Source of the DNA: Oscillospiraceae bacterium
GTDB lineage: Bacteria; Bacillota; Clostridia; Oscillospirales; Ruminococcaceae
Assembly (NCBI GenBank): GCA_025758045.1
Contig: CP107208.1
Span: 1,736,001-1,800,000, forward strand
Direction of reading: 5' to 3'
Length of the DNA: 64,000 nt
Under the pieces are notes generated by a model that did not search any database, was not told the origin of the DNA, and was given only the letters and a program-made list of their open reading frames with translations. Each line of letters begins with the position of its first letter. The stretch's first letter is position 1. A program made the translations under genes and the position numbers. Shown piece by piece: positions 31,825 to 39,419 of the stretch.

Positions 31825-34227
31825 TCAAAATCCCGTTGTGGGGGGGGGTAAAATAGACACGGACACGTGGTTTCTCTCGTGCTTGGCGTCGTACATTTTC
31901 AGGTCGGCACGGTGGATGGCATCGGCCAGCGGGTGGGCACCGTACACGCCGCCAATGCTGACGGTGGGCTTGAAGTTCGGGCAGCCCGGCACGGTGATGC
32001 TCTCCATCCGGCGGCGAATCTCCTCCAGGCGGGAAGCAAAAATGTCCGAGGGGATGCTGGGGAAGAACAGCAAAAACTCGTCCCCGCCGTAGCGGATGAG
32101 GATGTCGCTGCTCCGGATGCAGTCGATAATGCCGCGCACGATCAGACGCAGCGTTTCGTCGCCGGCCTGGTGGCCGTAGGTGTCGTTGACGGCCTTAAAA
32201 TTGTCCACGTCGATCATCGCTACGCCCTCGGCATTGGCGAAAGCCTCGCTCTGCTCGGTGTAATAGCGGCGGTTGTAGGCGTTGGTCAGGGGGTCGCGGT
32301 AGAGGGCCTGGCTGTAGGCGCTCATGTTATCGCTCAGCAGGTTGCGGCCGTCCACGGTCAGCAGCGGGTTTTCTTTCAGCTTATTTACCAGTTCCAGTAC
32401 GCAGGGGGTGCCGTCCACCTCAATATACTTGGAAAGCACCTGATAGGCCTTGCCGTCGTTGAACTCCAGCTTGGAGATCTGGTTATGCTGGGTAAAGGCG
32501 CGGAAGGACGAACAGTTGCTGCAGGGCAGGTTCTTGTTCCACACCGCATGGCAGGGGTGATTGGTGGGTTTTAACTTGCCGGCTTCATCAAAAGTCCATA
32601 CAGTATTCTTTTTCACATCCACCAGGCGCACTACGTCAAAGATCTGTTCCATGCCGCGCATCATGGCCTGTACGCCCTCGGTGGTGACCAGGTTGACATT
32701 CTCGCCCTTGTCCGGCAGCTCTGTGCTCTGCACAGGGTGACATTCACCCACTGCGCCGAGATAGACCGGGTTGGTATCGTCCAACCAGATGGCCCGGGCG
32801 TAAACGCGGAACCAGCGGTACTTGCCGTCCATCGGCAGCTGGGCGCGCATTTTTACCTCGGGATTCTGCGGGGTGGTGGCATGCAACAGTTTTTGCAGCT
32901 TGCGCATATCATCCTGCGAGAAGAAATACTGCGAGGTCGCCTCGGTCAGCTGTTGGGTCTGGGGGCCATGCAGATGCCGCGCCGCGTAGTCCGAAAGGGT
33001 CAGCACATTGGTGGCGGCGCTGTAGTCGAACTGCACCGAGTGGGTGTGGTGGAGGAAGAAATCCGTCTTGATGGAGGATGCCGACAGCGCACGGCTGGTG
33101 TTGTCCTGCTCGGGCAGGTTGCTGTTGTGCAGCACCTTGGCGGAGATCTGCTGGGCTTCGGCCAGGTAGTCGTGGTCCACCGCGCCGCTGTGCAGTTTGC
33201 TGCGCAGATCCTCGCTGATCTCCACCAGGCACTCCATCAGCAGGGGATTGAAGGCGCCGCACTCGCCGTTTAAGATCATGTGCAGCGCGGTATCATGGTC
33301 AAAGGCTTTTTTATAGCAGCGCTCGCTGGTCAGGGCGTCGTAGACGTCGGCCAGCGCTACGGCCTGGGCACCGATGGGGATGTCGTCGCCCTTCAGCCCG
33401 TTGGGGTAGCCGCGGCCGTCGTAGCGCTCGTGGTGCCAGTGGCAGATCTGACGCGCGGTTTTGACCAGCGGCGCGTCCTGCTCGAACGGCAGCTCGTGCA
33501 AAATCTTATCACCGATGGTGGTGTGGGTCTTCATGATCTCGAACTCTTCCTGCGTGAGCTTGCCGGGCTTGTTCAGGATGGTTTCTGGGATGTTGATCTT
33601 GCCGATGTCGTGCAGGGCGGACGCCATGGTGATGAGGCTGATCTCCGTCTCGGTCAGCGGGTACTTGTCGGTCATCGTGATGAGCTTGCGCAGGATCATC
33701 TCGGTGAAGGTGCGGATGTGCAGCACGTGCATGCCGCTCTCGCCATTGCGGAACTCGACAATATGGCTGAGGATGGTAATCATCAGCGAGTTGGATTTTT
33801 CGTTTTCGTAGATCTGGTCGGCCACCAGCTGCATCAGGCGCTTCTGCTTGCCGTACAGCATCAGGGTGTTGACCACACGGCGGTGCACCACCGCCATATC
33901 AAAGGGGCGGCTGATATAGTCGGTCGCGCCCAGATTGTAGGCGCGCTCTACGAAAGAGGTGGCGTTTTCGGCCGAGATCATGATGACCGGCAGTTCGTCG
34001 ATCCAGTGATATTGATTCATGGCAGTCAGCACATCGAAGCCGTCTTTTACCGGCATCATGATGTCCAGCAGCAGCAGATCAATGCCGCTGTTTTTCTCGA
34101 TCATTTCGATGGCCTGCTGTCCGTTTTCTGCTTCCAGGATCTCGTATTCCTCGCCCAGCATTTCGGTAAGGATGGCGCGGTTCATCTCTGAATCGTCAGC
34201 TATTAAGATCCGTTGTTTATCGCTCAT
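31825..34227 (-). CDS. Response regulator with HD-GYP and GGDEF domains
   Basis: The protein has 800 residues. Receiver (1-120) with D55 in LLLLDIMMP; HD-GYP phosphodiesterase (about 150-330) with H206-D207 in HDIGK and HHERYDGRGYP; two PAS-like regions (about 380-640), the second with a CSNC pair; GGDEF cyclase (about 660-790) with RYGGDEF at 712-718 and an RSSD inhibitory site just before it. It could both break down and make cyclic di-GMP under phosphorelay control, since both active sites look intact. The end is proline-rich (PPPTTGF). Confidence 0.92.
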   Translation of the reverse strand: MSDKQRILIADDSEMNRAILTEMLGEEYEILEAENGQQAIEMIEKNSGIDLLLLDIMMPVKDGFDVLTAMNQYHWIDELPVIMISAENATSFVERAYNLGATDYISRPFDMAVVHRRVVNTLMLYGKQKRLMQLVADQIYENEKSNSLMITILSHIVEFRNGESGMHVLHIRTFTEMILRKLITMTDKYPLTETEISLITMASALHDIGKINIPETILNKPGKLTQEEFEIMKTHTTIGDKILHELPFEQDAPLVKTARQICHWHHERYDGRGYPNGLKGDDIPIGAQAVALADVYDALTSERCYKKAFDHDTALHMILNGECGAFNPLLMECLVEISEDLRSKLHSGAVDHDYLAEAQQISAKVLHNSNLPEQDNTSRALSASSIKTDFFLHHTHSVQFDYSAATNVLTLSDYAARHLHGPQTQQLTEATSQYFFSQDDMRKLQKLLHATTPQNPEVKMRAQLPMDGKYRWFRVYARAIWLDDTNPVYLGAVGECHPVQSTELPDKGENVNLVTTEGVQAMMRGMEQIFDVVRLVDVKKNTVWTFDEAGKLKPTNHPCHAVWNKNLPCSNCSSFRAFTQHNQISKLEFNDGKAYQVLSKYIEVDGTPCVLELVNKLKENPLLTVDGRNLLSDNMSAYSQALYRDPLTNAYNRRYYTEQSEAFANAEGVAMIDVDNFKAVNDTYGHQAGDETLRLIVRGIIDCIRSSDILIRYGGDEFLLFFPSIPSDIFASRLEEIRRRMESITVPGCPNFKPTVSIGGVYGAHPLADAIHRADLKMYDAKHERNHVSVSILPPPTTGF

Positions 34228-34376
34228 TCAGTACCCCAGTTTCTTTTGCGGTAAATTTAACAGTTTTATACCTTATTATAGTATACGATGTGACAAAAAA
34301 GCAATAGAAACCGGTAAATAAAAGTCGAAAACTGTCAAATGAGACAAAAAAAGGGGGATTGGATGCCGATAAAAAA

Positions 34377-34441
34377 GGCCCCCTCTGGGAGGGGGTTCCC
34401 GCGAAGCGGGTGGGGGGAGGCTGTCTCGTAGAGGGAGCCTT
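34377..34441. repeat. Dispersed palindromic repeat R2, copy
   Basis: GGCCCCCTCTGGGAGGGGGT, CCCGCGAAGCGGG and CTCGTAGAGGGAGCC make nested palindromes just after the rrf2 stop. The rest of 34228-34376 is an AT-rich promoter region without a gene. Confidence 0.75.
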
Positions 34442-34447
34442 TCCATA

Positions 34448-34879
34448 TCAAATAACGTAATCGTTCCCCACCTGATCCGTGTCCATCAGGTCGGCCAGGG
34501 TGATGCCGTCGAAAAAGTCCTGGATCATCGTGTTCAGCTTGCGCCACATGGGCAGGGTGCGGCAGTCCGCCATGCGGGGGCAGTCCACATGCTCCTGCTC
34601 CAGGCAGGCCACAGGGGCCAGGCTGCCCTCGGTAATGCGCAGGATGGCGCCCACGGTGTAATCCTCGGGCGCACGGGTCAGCCGATAACCGCCGGACTTG
34701 CCCCGCAGGCCGGTGAGGTAACGCTCCTTCACCAGCCCTTTTACGATGGCCTCCAGATATTTTTCCGAGATGTCCTGCCGATAGGCGATCTCTTTTAAGG
34801 GGATATAGCCATCGCGCTGGCTCTCGGCAATATCGACCATGACCCGCAGCGCATAACGGCCCTTCGTTGAAATCATCAT
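34448..34879 (-). CDS. Rrf2-family regulator (CymR/IscR-like)
   Basis: The protein has 143 residues: winged helix STKGRYALRVMVDIAE, DISEKYLEAIVKGL, then LRGKSGGYRLTRAPEDYTVG. Three cysteines follow (ACLEQEHVDCPRMADC, about 96-111) in the IscR spacing, so an iron-sulfur cluster is possible. CymR, in the same family, represses cysteine genes in Bacillus. Divergence from cysK makes a cysteine role likely. A second ATG follows the first; GGAG lies upstream. Confidence 0.88.
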   Translation of the reverse strand: MMISTKGRYALRVMVDIAESQRDGYIPLKEIAYRQDISEKYLEAIVKGLVKERYLTGLRGKSGGYRLTRAPEDYTVGAILRITEGSLAPVACLEQEHVDCPRMADCRTLPMWRKLNTMIQDFFDGITLADLMDTDQVGNDYVI

Positions 34880-34907
34880 GTGTGGTACTCCTTTGTTCTA
34901 TATTCCT

Positions 34908-34936
34908 ATTATACAGGTCGGTAAATGGGAATGCAA
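34908..34936 (-). promoter_or_regulatory. rrf2 promoter
   Basis: On the minus strand TTGCAT (34931-34936) and TATAAT (34908-34913) are 17 bases apart. Confidence 0.65.
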
Positions 34937-34973
34937 CAGGGGCGGGCAAAATATTTCTGCAAAAATTCCCTCA

Positions 34974-35026
34974 AACCCTATTGACAAATAGGGAATTATG
35001 CGGTACAATCCAATCAACCTACAAGT
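34974..35026 (+). promoter_or_regulatory. cysK promoter with Rrf2-type operator
   Basis: TTGACA (34981-34986) and TACAAT (35004-35009) are 17 bases apart. An inverted repeat CCCTATT-GAC-AAATAGGG covers the -35 region (about 34976-34993). Five bases after the -10 is CAACCTACAA, which recurs at the same place in the metY promoter. Repression by the divergent Rrf2 protein is inferred. Confidence 0.7.
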
Positions 35027-35039
35027 GAGGTATGAATAT

Positions 35040-35069
35040 ATGAAAACGAATTCCATGTTTCGATGTTGA
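35040..35069 (+). CDS. Nine-codon leader ORF ending in cysteine (cysK leader)
   Basis: ATG at 35040 has GTGAGG nine bases upstream and encodes MKTNSMFRC, with the Cys codon TGT directly before TGA. It lies 30 bases after the -10 region of cysK. A Cys-terminated tiny ORF in the leader of a cysteine gene is suggestive of translation-coupled control. It is short enough to occur by chance. Confidence 0.4.
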   Translation: MKTNSMFRC

Positions 35070-35088
35070 TAGCAGCCGTTTAGCCATA

Positions 35089-35155
35089 GGCCCCCCTCTG
35101 TCGCTTCGCGACATCTCCCCGCACTGTGGGGAGTCACCCTCGCAGAGGGAGCCTT
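35089..35155. repeat. Dispersed palindromic repeat R2 in the cysK leader
   Basis: GGCCCCCCTCTG pairs with CAGAGGGAGCC across GC-rich inner stems (TCGCTTCGCGA; CTCCCCGCACTGTGGGGAG) and is followed by TTTAT. In the transcript this could act as a weak terminator between the tiny ORF and cysK. Confidence 0.7.
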
Positions 35156-35210
35156 TATGAACATACAATAACATAAACAATTACCTTATATAAATTAGGA
35201 GGACACCACC

Positions 35211-36143
35211 ATGAGCAAAATCTACACTTCCGCTGACCAGCTGATCGGCCATACCCCGCTGCTGGAACTCACTCATATCGAGGCTGCCGAGGGCCTGCAG
35301 GCCAAGATCCTGGCTAAGCTGGAGTACTTCAACCCGGCCGGCTCTGTCAAGGACCGTATCGCCAAGGCCATGATCGATGACGCCGAGGCCAAGGGCGTCC
35401 TCAAGCCCGGCTCTGTCATCATCGAGCCTACCTCCGGCAACACCGGCATCGGCCTGGCCTCCGTGGCTGCTGCCCGCGGTTACCGCATCATCATCGTCAT
35501 GCCCGAGACCATGAGCGTGGAGCGCCGCCAGCTGATGAAGGCCTATGGCGCTGAGCTGGTTCTGACCGACGGCGCCAAGGGCATGAAGGGTGCCATCGCC
35601 AAGGCTGACGAGCTGGCTAAGGAGATCCCCAACGCCTTTGTGCCCGGCCAGTTCGTCAATCCGGCCAACCCCGCCGCCCACAAGGCAACCACCGGCCCCG
35701 AGATCTGGGAGGACACCGACGGTAAGGTCGACATCTTCGTTGCCGGTGTCGGCACCGGCGGCACCGTGACTGGTGTCGGCGACTATCTCAAGAGCCAGAA
35801 CCCCAACGTCAAGGTTGTGGCTGTTGAGCCTGCCACCTCTCCTGTGCTGAGCAAGGGTGTTGCCGGTGCCCACAAGATCCAGGGCATCGGCGCTGGCTTT
35901 GTGCCCGACGTGCTGGACACCAGGATCTACGACGAGGTCATCCCCGTTGCCAACGAGGACGCTTTCACCACCGGCAAGCTGGTCGGCCACAAGGAGGGCG
36001 TCCTGGTGGGCATCTCCTCCGGCGCTGCTGTCTGGGCTGCCATCGAGCTGGCCAAGCGCCCCGAGAACGCCGGCAAGATCATCGTGGCCCTGCTGCCCGA
36101 TACCGGCGACCGCTACCTGTCCACCCCGTTGTTTGCAGACTGA
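35211..36143 (+). CDS. cysK: Cysteine synthase (O-acetylserine sulfhydrylase)
   Basis: The protein has 310 residues. It forms cysteine from O-acetylserine and sulfide with PLP. The Schiff-base lysine is K47 in NPAGSVKDR; TSGNTGI binds the substrate carboxylate and GVGTGGTVTG holds the PLP phosphate. Full length. TAGGAGGA lies before ATG 35211. It is the first assimilation gene of the sulfur block and is divergent from rrf2. Confidence 0.97.
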   Translation: MSKIYTSADQLIGHTPLLELTHIEAAEGLQAKILAKLEYFNPAGSVKDRIAKAMIDDAEAKGVLKPGSVIIEPTSGNTGIGLASVAAARGYRIIIVMPETMSVERRQLMKAYGAELVLTDGAKGMKGAIAKADELAKEIPNAFVPGQFVNPANPAAHKATTGPEIWEDTDGKVDIFVAGVGTGGTVTGVGDYLKSQNPNVKVVAVEPATSPVLSKGVAGAHKIQGIGAGFVPDVLDTRIYDEVIPVANEDAFTTGKLVGHKEGVLVGISSGAAVWAAIELAKRPENAGKIIVALLPDTGDRYLSTPLFAD

Positions 36144-36172
36144 TTGCATCTAACTGAATAATTTGCTATAAT
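36144..36172 (+). promoter_or_regulatory. mnmA: mnmA promoter
   Basis: TTGCAT (36144-36149) and TATAAT (36167-36172) are 17 bases apart. The -35 begins at the base after the cysK stop, and the start point would fall within the cysK terminator stem. Confidence 0.65.
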
Positions 36173-36176
36173 GCAA

Positions 36177-36204
36177 GGGGCAGACCCATGTCTGCCCCTT
36201 TTTT
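36177..36204 (+). terminator. cysK terminator
   Basis: GGGGCAGAC (36177-36185) pairs with GTCTGCCCC (36190-36198), loop CCAT, then TTTTTT. Confidence 0.92.
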
Positions 36205-36226
36205 GCATGATTTAGGAGGGTTCCCT

Positions 36227-37306
36227 ATGGAAAATACACCCGGCGCGCTGATCGCCATGAGCGGCGGCGTGGACAGCTCTGTTGCTGCCTACCTGATGAA
36301 GCAGGCGGGCTACCGCTGCATGGGCGCTACCATGCGCCTGTACCAGAATGAGGACCTGGGCCAATGCGGCTTCCACACCTGCTGCTCAGCCAAAGATGTG
36401 GAGGACGCCGCCGACGTGGCTTTCCAGCTGGATATTCCCTTTGAGGTCATCAACTACACCGATGAATTTCGCGAGAAGGTCATCAAAAAGTTCATAGCTA
36501 CGTATGAAGCGGGCGGAACGCCCAACCCCTGCATCGATTGCAACCGCTACATGAAGTTTGATAAAATGCTGGCCTTCGCCCGGGAGCACGGCCTGGATTA
36601 TGTCGTTACCGGCCACTATGCCCGCATCGAGCAGGACCCCGACACCGGCCGCTGGCTGCTGAAAAAGGCGCTGTACGGTGAAAAAGACCAAAGTTACGTG
36701 CTGTATGTCCTCACCCAGGACGAGCTGGCCCACACCAGGTTTCCCTTAGGCGGCATGGACAAGCCCAGCATCCGTGTGCTGGCCGAGAAGGCCGGCTTCT
36801 GCAACGCCCACAAGCACGACAGCCAGGACATCTGCTTTGTGCCGGACGGTGATTATGTCGGTTTTATGGAACGATACACCGGCAAATTTTACCCGGACGG
36901 CGATTTTATCGATACCACCGGCAAGGTGGTGGGCCGCCACCACGGCGCCGTGCGCTACACCAACGGCCAGCGCAAGGGCCTGGGGTTGGCTCTGGGTGCG
37001 CCGGTTTACGTCTGCGATAAGGACATGGAGAAAAACACCGTCACTGTCGGCCCCGAGAGCGAACTGTTCACCACCACGCTGGTAGCCGGGGACTTCAACT
37101 GGATCTCTATCCCCGAGCTGACCGCCCCCATGCGTGTAAAGGCCAAGGCCCGCTACCGCCAGCCCGAGCAGCCCGCCACCGTGCGCCCGCTGCCGGACGG
37201 CAAGGTGGAAGTGGAATTCGATGAGCCGCAGCGCGCCATCACCCGCGGCCAGGCCGTGGTGCTGTACGATGGCGACGTAGTAGTCGGCGGCGGCACGATT
37301 TTGTGA
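36227..37306 (+). CDS. mnmA: tRNA-specific 2-thiouridylase
   Basis: The protein has 359 residues. It thiolates U34 of tRNA-Lys/Glu/Gln. The PP-loop SGGVDSSVAA binds ATP; catalytic cysteines are in HTCCSAKD and SQDICFVPDG; VTGHYAR, KDQSYVL and the C-terminal TNGQRKGLG are family marks. ATG 36227 has AGGAGGG seven bases upstream; an earlier in-frame ATG at 36188 lies inside the cysK terminator. Its sulfur comes from cysteine, which suits its place in the block. Confidence 0.97.
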   Translation: MENTPGALIAMSGGVDSSVAAYLMKQAGYRCMGATMRLYQNEDLGQCGFHTCCSAKDVEDAADVAFQLDIPFEVINYTDEFREKVIKKFIATYEAGGTPNPCIDCNRYMKFDKMLAFAREHGLDYVVTGHYARIEQDPDTGRWLLKKALYGEKDQSYVLYVLTQDELAHTRFPLGGMDKPSIRVLAEKAGFCNAHKHDSQDICFVPDGDYVGFMERYTGKFYPDGDFIDTTGKVVGRHHGAVRYTNGQRKGLGLALGAPVYVCDKDMEKNTVTVGPESELFTTTLVAGDFNWISIPELTAPMRVKAKARYRQPEQPATVRPLPDGKVEVEFDEPQRAITRGQAVVLYDGDVVVGGGTIL

Positions 37307-37325
37307 ATATAAATAGGTATCGCAG

Positions 37326-37350
37326 GGAGGGGGCAAGTCCCCTCCTTTTT
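37326..37350 (+). terminator. mnmA terminator
   Basis: GGAGGGG (37326-37332) pairs with CCCCTCC (37339-37345), followed by TTTTT. Confidence 0.9.
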
Positions 37351-37479
37351 GCGTGGCAGATTCAACAGAGGCCGGAGCTTTAACACACCCCCGCCCCACC
37401 TCTGAGTTAACGTTAGTTGTTAAATGAGCCGTGAAAGCCCCCTTCCGGCACTGCCATTTTTTGCGTAAAAATCCTATTT

Positions 37480-37530
37480 TCCTATTGACAAGGCGGTTTA
37501 TCCATGATATGATACAAACAACCTACAAAT
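37480..37530 (+). promoter_or_regulatory. metY promoter and shared start motif
   Basis: TTGACA (37485-37490) and TATGAT (37508-37513) are 17 bases apart. CCTATTGACA is shared with the cysK promoter, and CAACCTACAA again follows the -10 by five bases. The leader before metY would be about 425 bases long. Confidence 0.75.
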
Positions 37531-37590
37531 CACATAGGTTTGTTCTTGCGAGAACCCTGTATGTGCTTACAAAAAGGAGGTGCAAAGCGT

Positions 37591-37704
37591 ATGACTACTG
37601 TGTTCGGCAGCCTGCTGCGGCAGAATTTCCGTTGTGGACGAATGTGCGGCTCCCGGGCAGAACTGGCCTGGTGCGGGGCGCGCAGCGCTTTGCATTGCCG
37701 GTAA
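37591..37704 (+). CDS. Cysteine-rich leader peptide of metY
   Basis: The ORF has 37 codons. AAAGGAGG (37573-37580) sits ten bases before ATG 37591, a better site than most genes here have. Cys codons are at positions 15, 19, 28 and 36 (37633, 37645, 37672, 37696), 11 percent of the chain, in contexts such as NFRCGRMCG and LAWCG. It starts about 70 bases after the metY transcription start and lies over one arm of an antiterminator. The likely role is to sense charged tRNA-Cys by ribosome stalling rather than to make a working peptide. Confidence 0.75.
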   Translation: MTTVFGSLLRQNFRCGRMCGSRAELAWCGARSALHCR

Positions 37705-37767
37705 AACGGTGTTGGACTGTTTTTTCTGCCCGGGAGCTATATCTATAGCCTTCGGGCATTTTTATTT
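37649..37767 (+). promoter_or_regulatory. Transcription attenuator of metY
   Basis: Segment GCTCCCGGGCAGAA (37649-37662, inside the leader ORF just after Cys codon 19) is perfectly complementary over 14 bases to 37724-37737. The same 3' segment is the left arm of a terminator: 37727-37741 pairs with 37744-37758 (15 positions, two G-T pairs, one mismatch), followed by TTTTTATTT (37759-37767). The two structures exclude each other. A ribosome stalled at an early Cys codon would leave the antiterminator free; one reaching the stop would cover or melt it and allow termination. Confidence 0.75.
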
Positions 37768-37783
37768 GCCCGGTTGCCGCATT

Positions 37784-37892
37784 GGCCCCCTCTGGGAGAG
37801 GGTGGGGGAGAGAGCCTACGATTTAGTAGCAGTTAAAGAAAATGTCTCTCCCTCCGGCCCTTCGGGTCACCTCCCTCGCAGAGGGAGGCTTT
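37784..37892. repeat. Dispersed palindromic repeat R2 in the metY leader
   Basis: It starts GGCCCCCTCTGGGAGAGGGT and ends CTCGCAGAGGGAGGC, with CCGGCCCTTCGGG inside. It lies between the attenuator and metY. Confidence 0.75.
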
Positions 37893-37946
37893 CACAGCAC
37901 GAAACAATCATCACAAATAAAAAATAACAGAAATGAGGATTTTATC

Positions 37947-39236
37947 ATGAGCGAGCGTAAATACCATTTTGAGACCCTGCAGCTGCATGTTGGCCAGGAG
38001 CAGGCTGACCCCGTCACCGATTCCCGCGCCGTGCCTATTTACCAGACCACTTCCTACGTGTTCCATAACGCCCAGCACGCCGCTGACCGCTTCGACCTGA
38101 AGGACGCCGGCAACATTTACGGCCGTCTGACCAACACCACCGAGGATGTGTTCGAGAAGCGCATCGCAGCCCTTGAGGGCGGCGTGGCTGCCCTGGCGGT
38201 GGCTTCCGGTGCTGCCGCCATCAACTACACCATCCAGGCCCTGGCCCAGAACGGCGGTCACATCGTCGCCCAGAAGACCATCTACGGCGGTACCTCCAAC
38301 CTGTTGGAGCACACCCTGCCCGCTTTCGGCGTGACCACCACCTTTGTGGATGCCCACAATCTGGCCGAGGTCGAGGGCGCAATTCAGGACAACACCCGCG
38401 CCATCTATCTGGAGACGCTGGGCAACCCCAACTCTGACATTCCCGACATTGACGCCATTGCCGAGATTGCCCACAAGCACGGCCTGCCCCTGGTCATCGA
38501 CAACACCTTCGGCACCCCGTACCTGATCCGCCCCATTGAGCACGGCGCTGACATTGTTGTTCACTCCGCCACCAAGTTCATCGGCGGCCACGGCACCACC
38601 CTGGGCGGCATCATCGTCGATTCCGGCAAGTTCGACTGGAAGGCCAGCGGCAAGTTCCCTGCTTTCTCCGAGCCGAACCCCAGCTATCACGGCGTCAGCT
38701 TCGTGGACGCTGCCGGCCCCGCCGCCTTTGTTACCTACGTCCGCGCCATCATCCTGCGTGACACCGGCGCCTGCATCAGTCCGTTCAACGCCTGGCTGCT
38801 GCTGCAGGGTACCGAGACCCTGTCTCTGCGTCTGGATCGCCACAACGAGAACACCAAGAAGGTCGTGGAGTTCCTGAACCATCACCCGAAGGTGGCCCAC
38901 GTCAATCATCCCAGCCTGCCGGACCATCCCGACCACGCCCTGTACGAGAAGTACTTCCCCAACGGCGGTGCGTCCATCTTCACCTTCGACATCAAGGGCG
39001 GCCAGAAGGAAGCCTTTGAGTTCATCGACCACCTGAAGATCTTCTCGCTGCTGGCCAATGTCGCTGACGTGAAGAGCCTGGTCATCCACCCGGCCACCAC
39101 CACCCACGCCCAGCTGTCCCCCGAGGAGCTGGAGGATGTGGGCATCCACGAGAACACCATCCGCCTGTCCATCGGCACCGAGCATATCGACGACATCCTC
39201 GCCGATCTGGACCAGGCTTTGAACGCGGTTGAGTAA
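37947..39236 (+). CDS. metY: O-acetylhomoserine sulfhydrylase
   Basis: The protein has 429 residues. It uses PLP to make homocysteine from O-acetylhomoserine and sulfide (some members also use O-acetylserine). The lysine is K210 in VHSATKFIGGHG; other motifs are PIYQTTSYVF, YGRLTNTTEDVFEKRIAALEGG and NPSYHG. Length and the GHGTTLGG stretch favour MetY over the shorter MetB/MetC. ATG 37947 follows GAGGA. Control is inferred from the leader attenuator and promoter motif. Confidence 0.95.
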   Translation: MSERKYHFETLQLHVGQEQADPVTDSRAVPIYQTTSYVFHNAQHAADRFDLKDAGNIYGRLTNTTEDVFEKRIAALEGGVAALAVASGAAAINYTIQALAQNGGHIVAQKTIYGGTSNLLEHTLPAFGVTTTFVDAHNLAEVEGAIQDNTRAIYLETLGNPNSDIPDIDAIAEIAHKHGLPLVIDNTFGTPYLIRPIEHGADIVVHSATKFIGGHGTTLGGIIVDSGKFDWKASGKFPAFSEPNPSYHGVSFVDAAGPAAFVTYVRAIILRDTGACISPFNAWLLLQGTETLSLRLDRHNENTKKVVEFLNHHPKVAHVNHPSLPDHPDHALYEKYFPNGGASIFTFDIKGGQKEAFEFIDHLKIFSLLANVADVKSLVIHPATTTHAQLSPEELEDVGIHENTIRLSIGTEHIDDILADLDQALNAVE

Positions 39237-39274
39237 TTTGTAAACAGTTTTTAGAGGGAATAGGGATTTAATAG

Positions 39275-39317
39275 CCGCCGCACCCGGTACGCCAAGTCCG
39301 GGTGCGGCGGTGTTTTT
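39275..39317 (+). terminator. metY terminator
   Basis: CCGCCGCACCCGG (39275-39287) pairs perfectly with 39298-39310, followed by TGTTTTTG. Confidence 0.92.
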
Positions 39318-39355
39318 GTGGGTTGCGTTTGGGGCGGGTTTGCGGTATTATTTGT

Positions 39356-39395
39356 TTAAAAGTTTCTTCGGTTCCTTCTTTTCAAAGAAGGAATA
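39356..39395. repeat. Dispersed hairpin repeat R3, copy
   Basis: AGTTTCTTCGGTTCCTTCTT leads into AAAGAAGGAA. The CCTTCTTT/AAAGAAGG hairpin recurs at six further places in the window. Confidence 0.7.
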
Positions 39396-39419
39396 AAACC
39401 CCCGTAAAGGAGCCTTCCC

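Noticed and set aside
35181..36149. Long minus-strand frame opposite cysK (also 37911-39185 opposite metY)
   Set aside because: These are antisense frames created by codon bias in well-identified genes on the other strand.
37514..37946. T-box or SAM riboswitch in the metY leader
   Set aside because: No T-box core (AGGGTGG with an ACCGCG end) and no SAM-I-like conserved pattern were seen; the Cys leader ORF with alternative stems explains the structure better.
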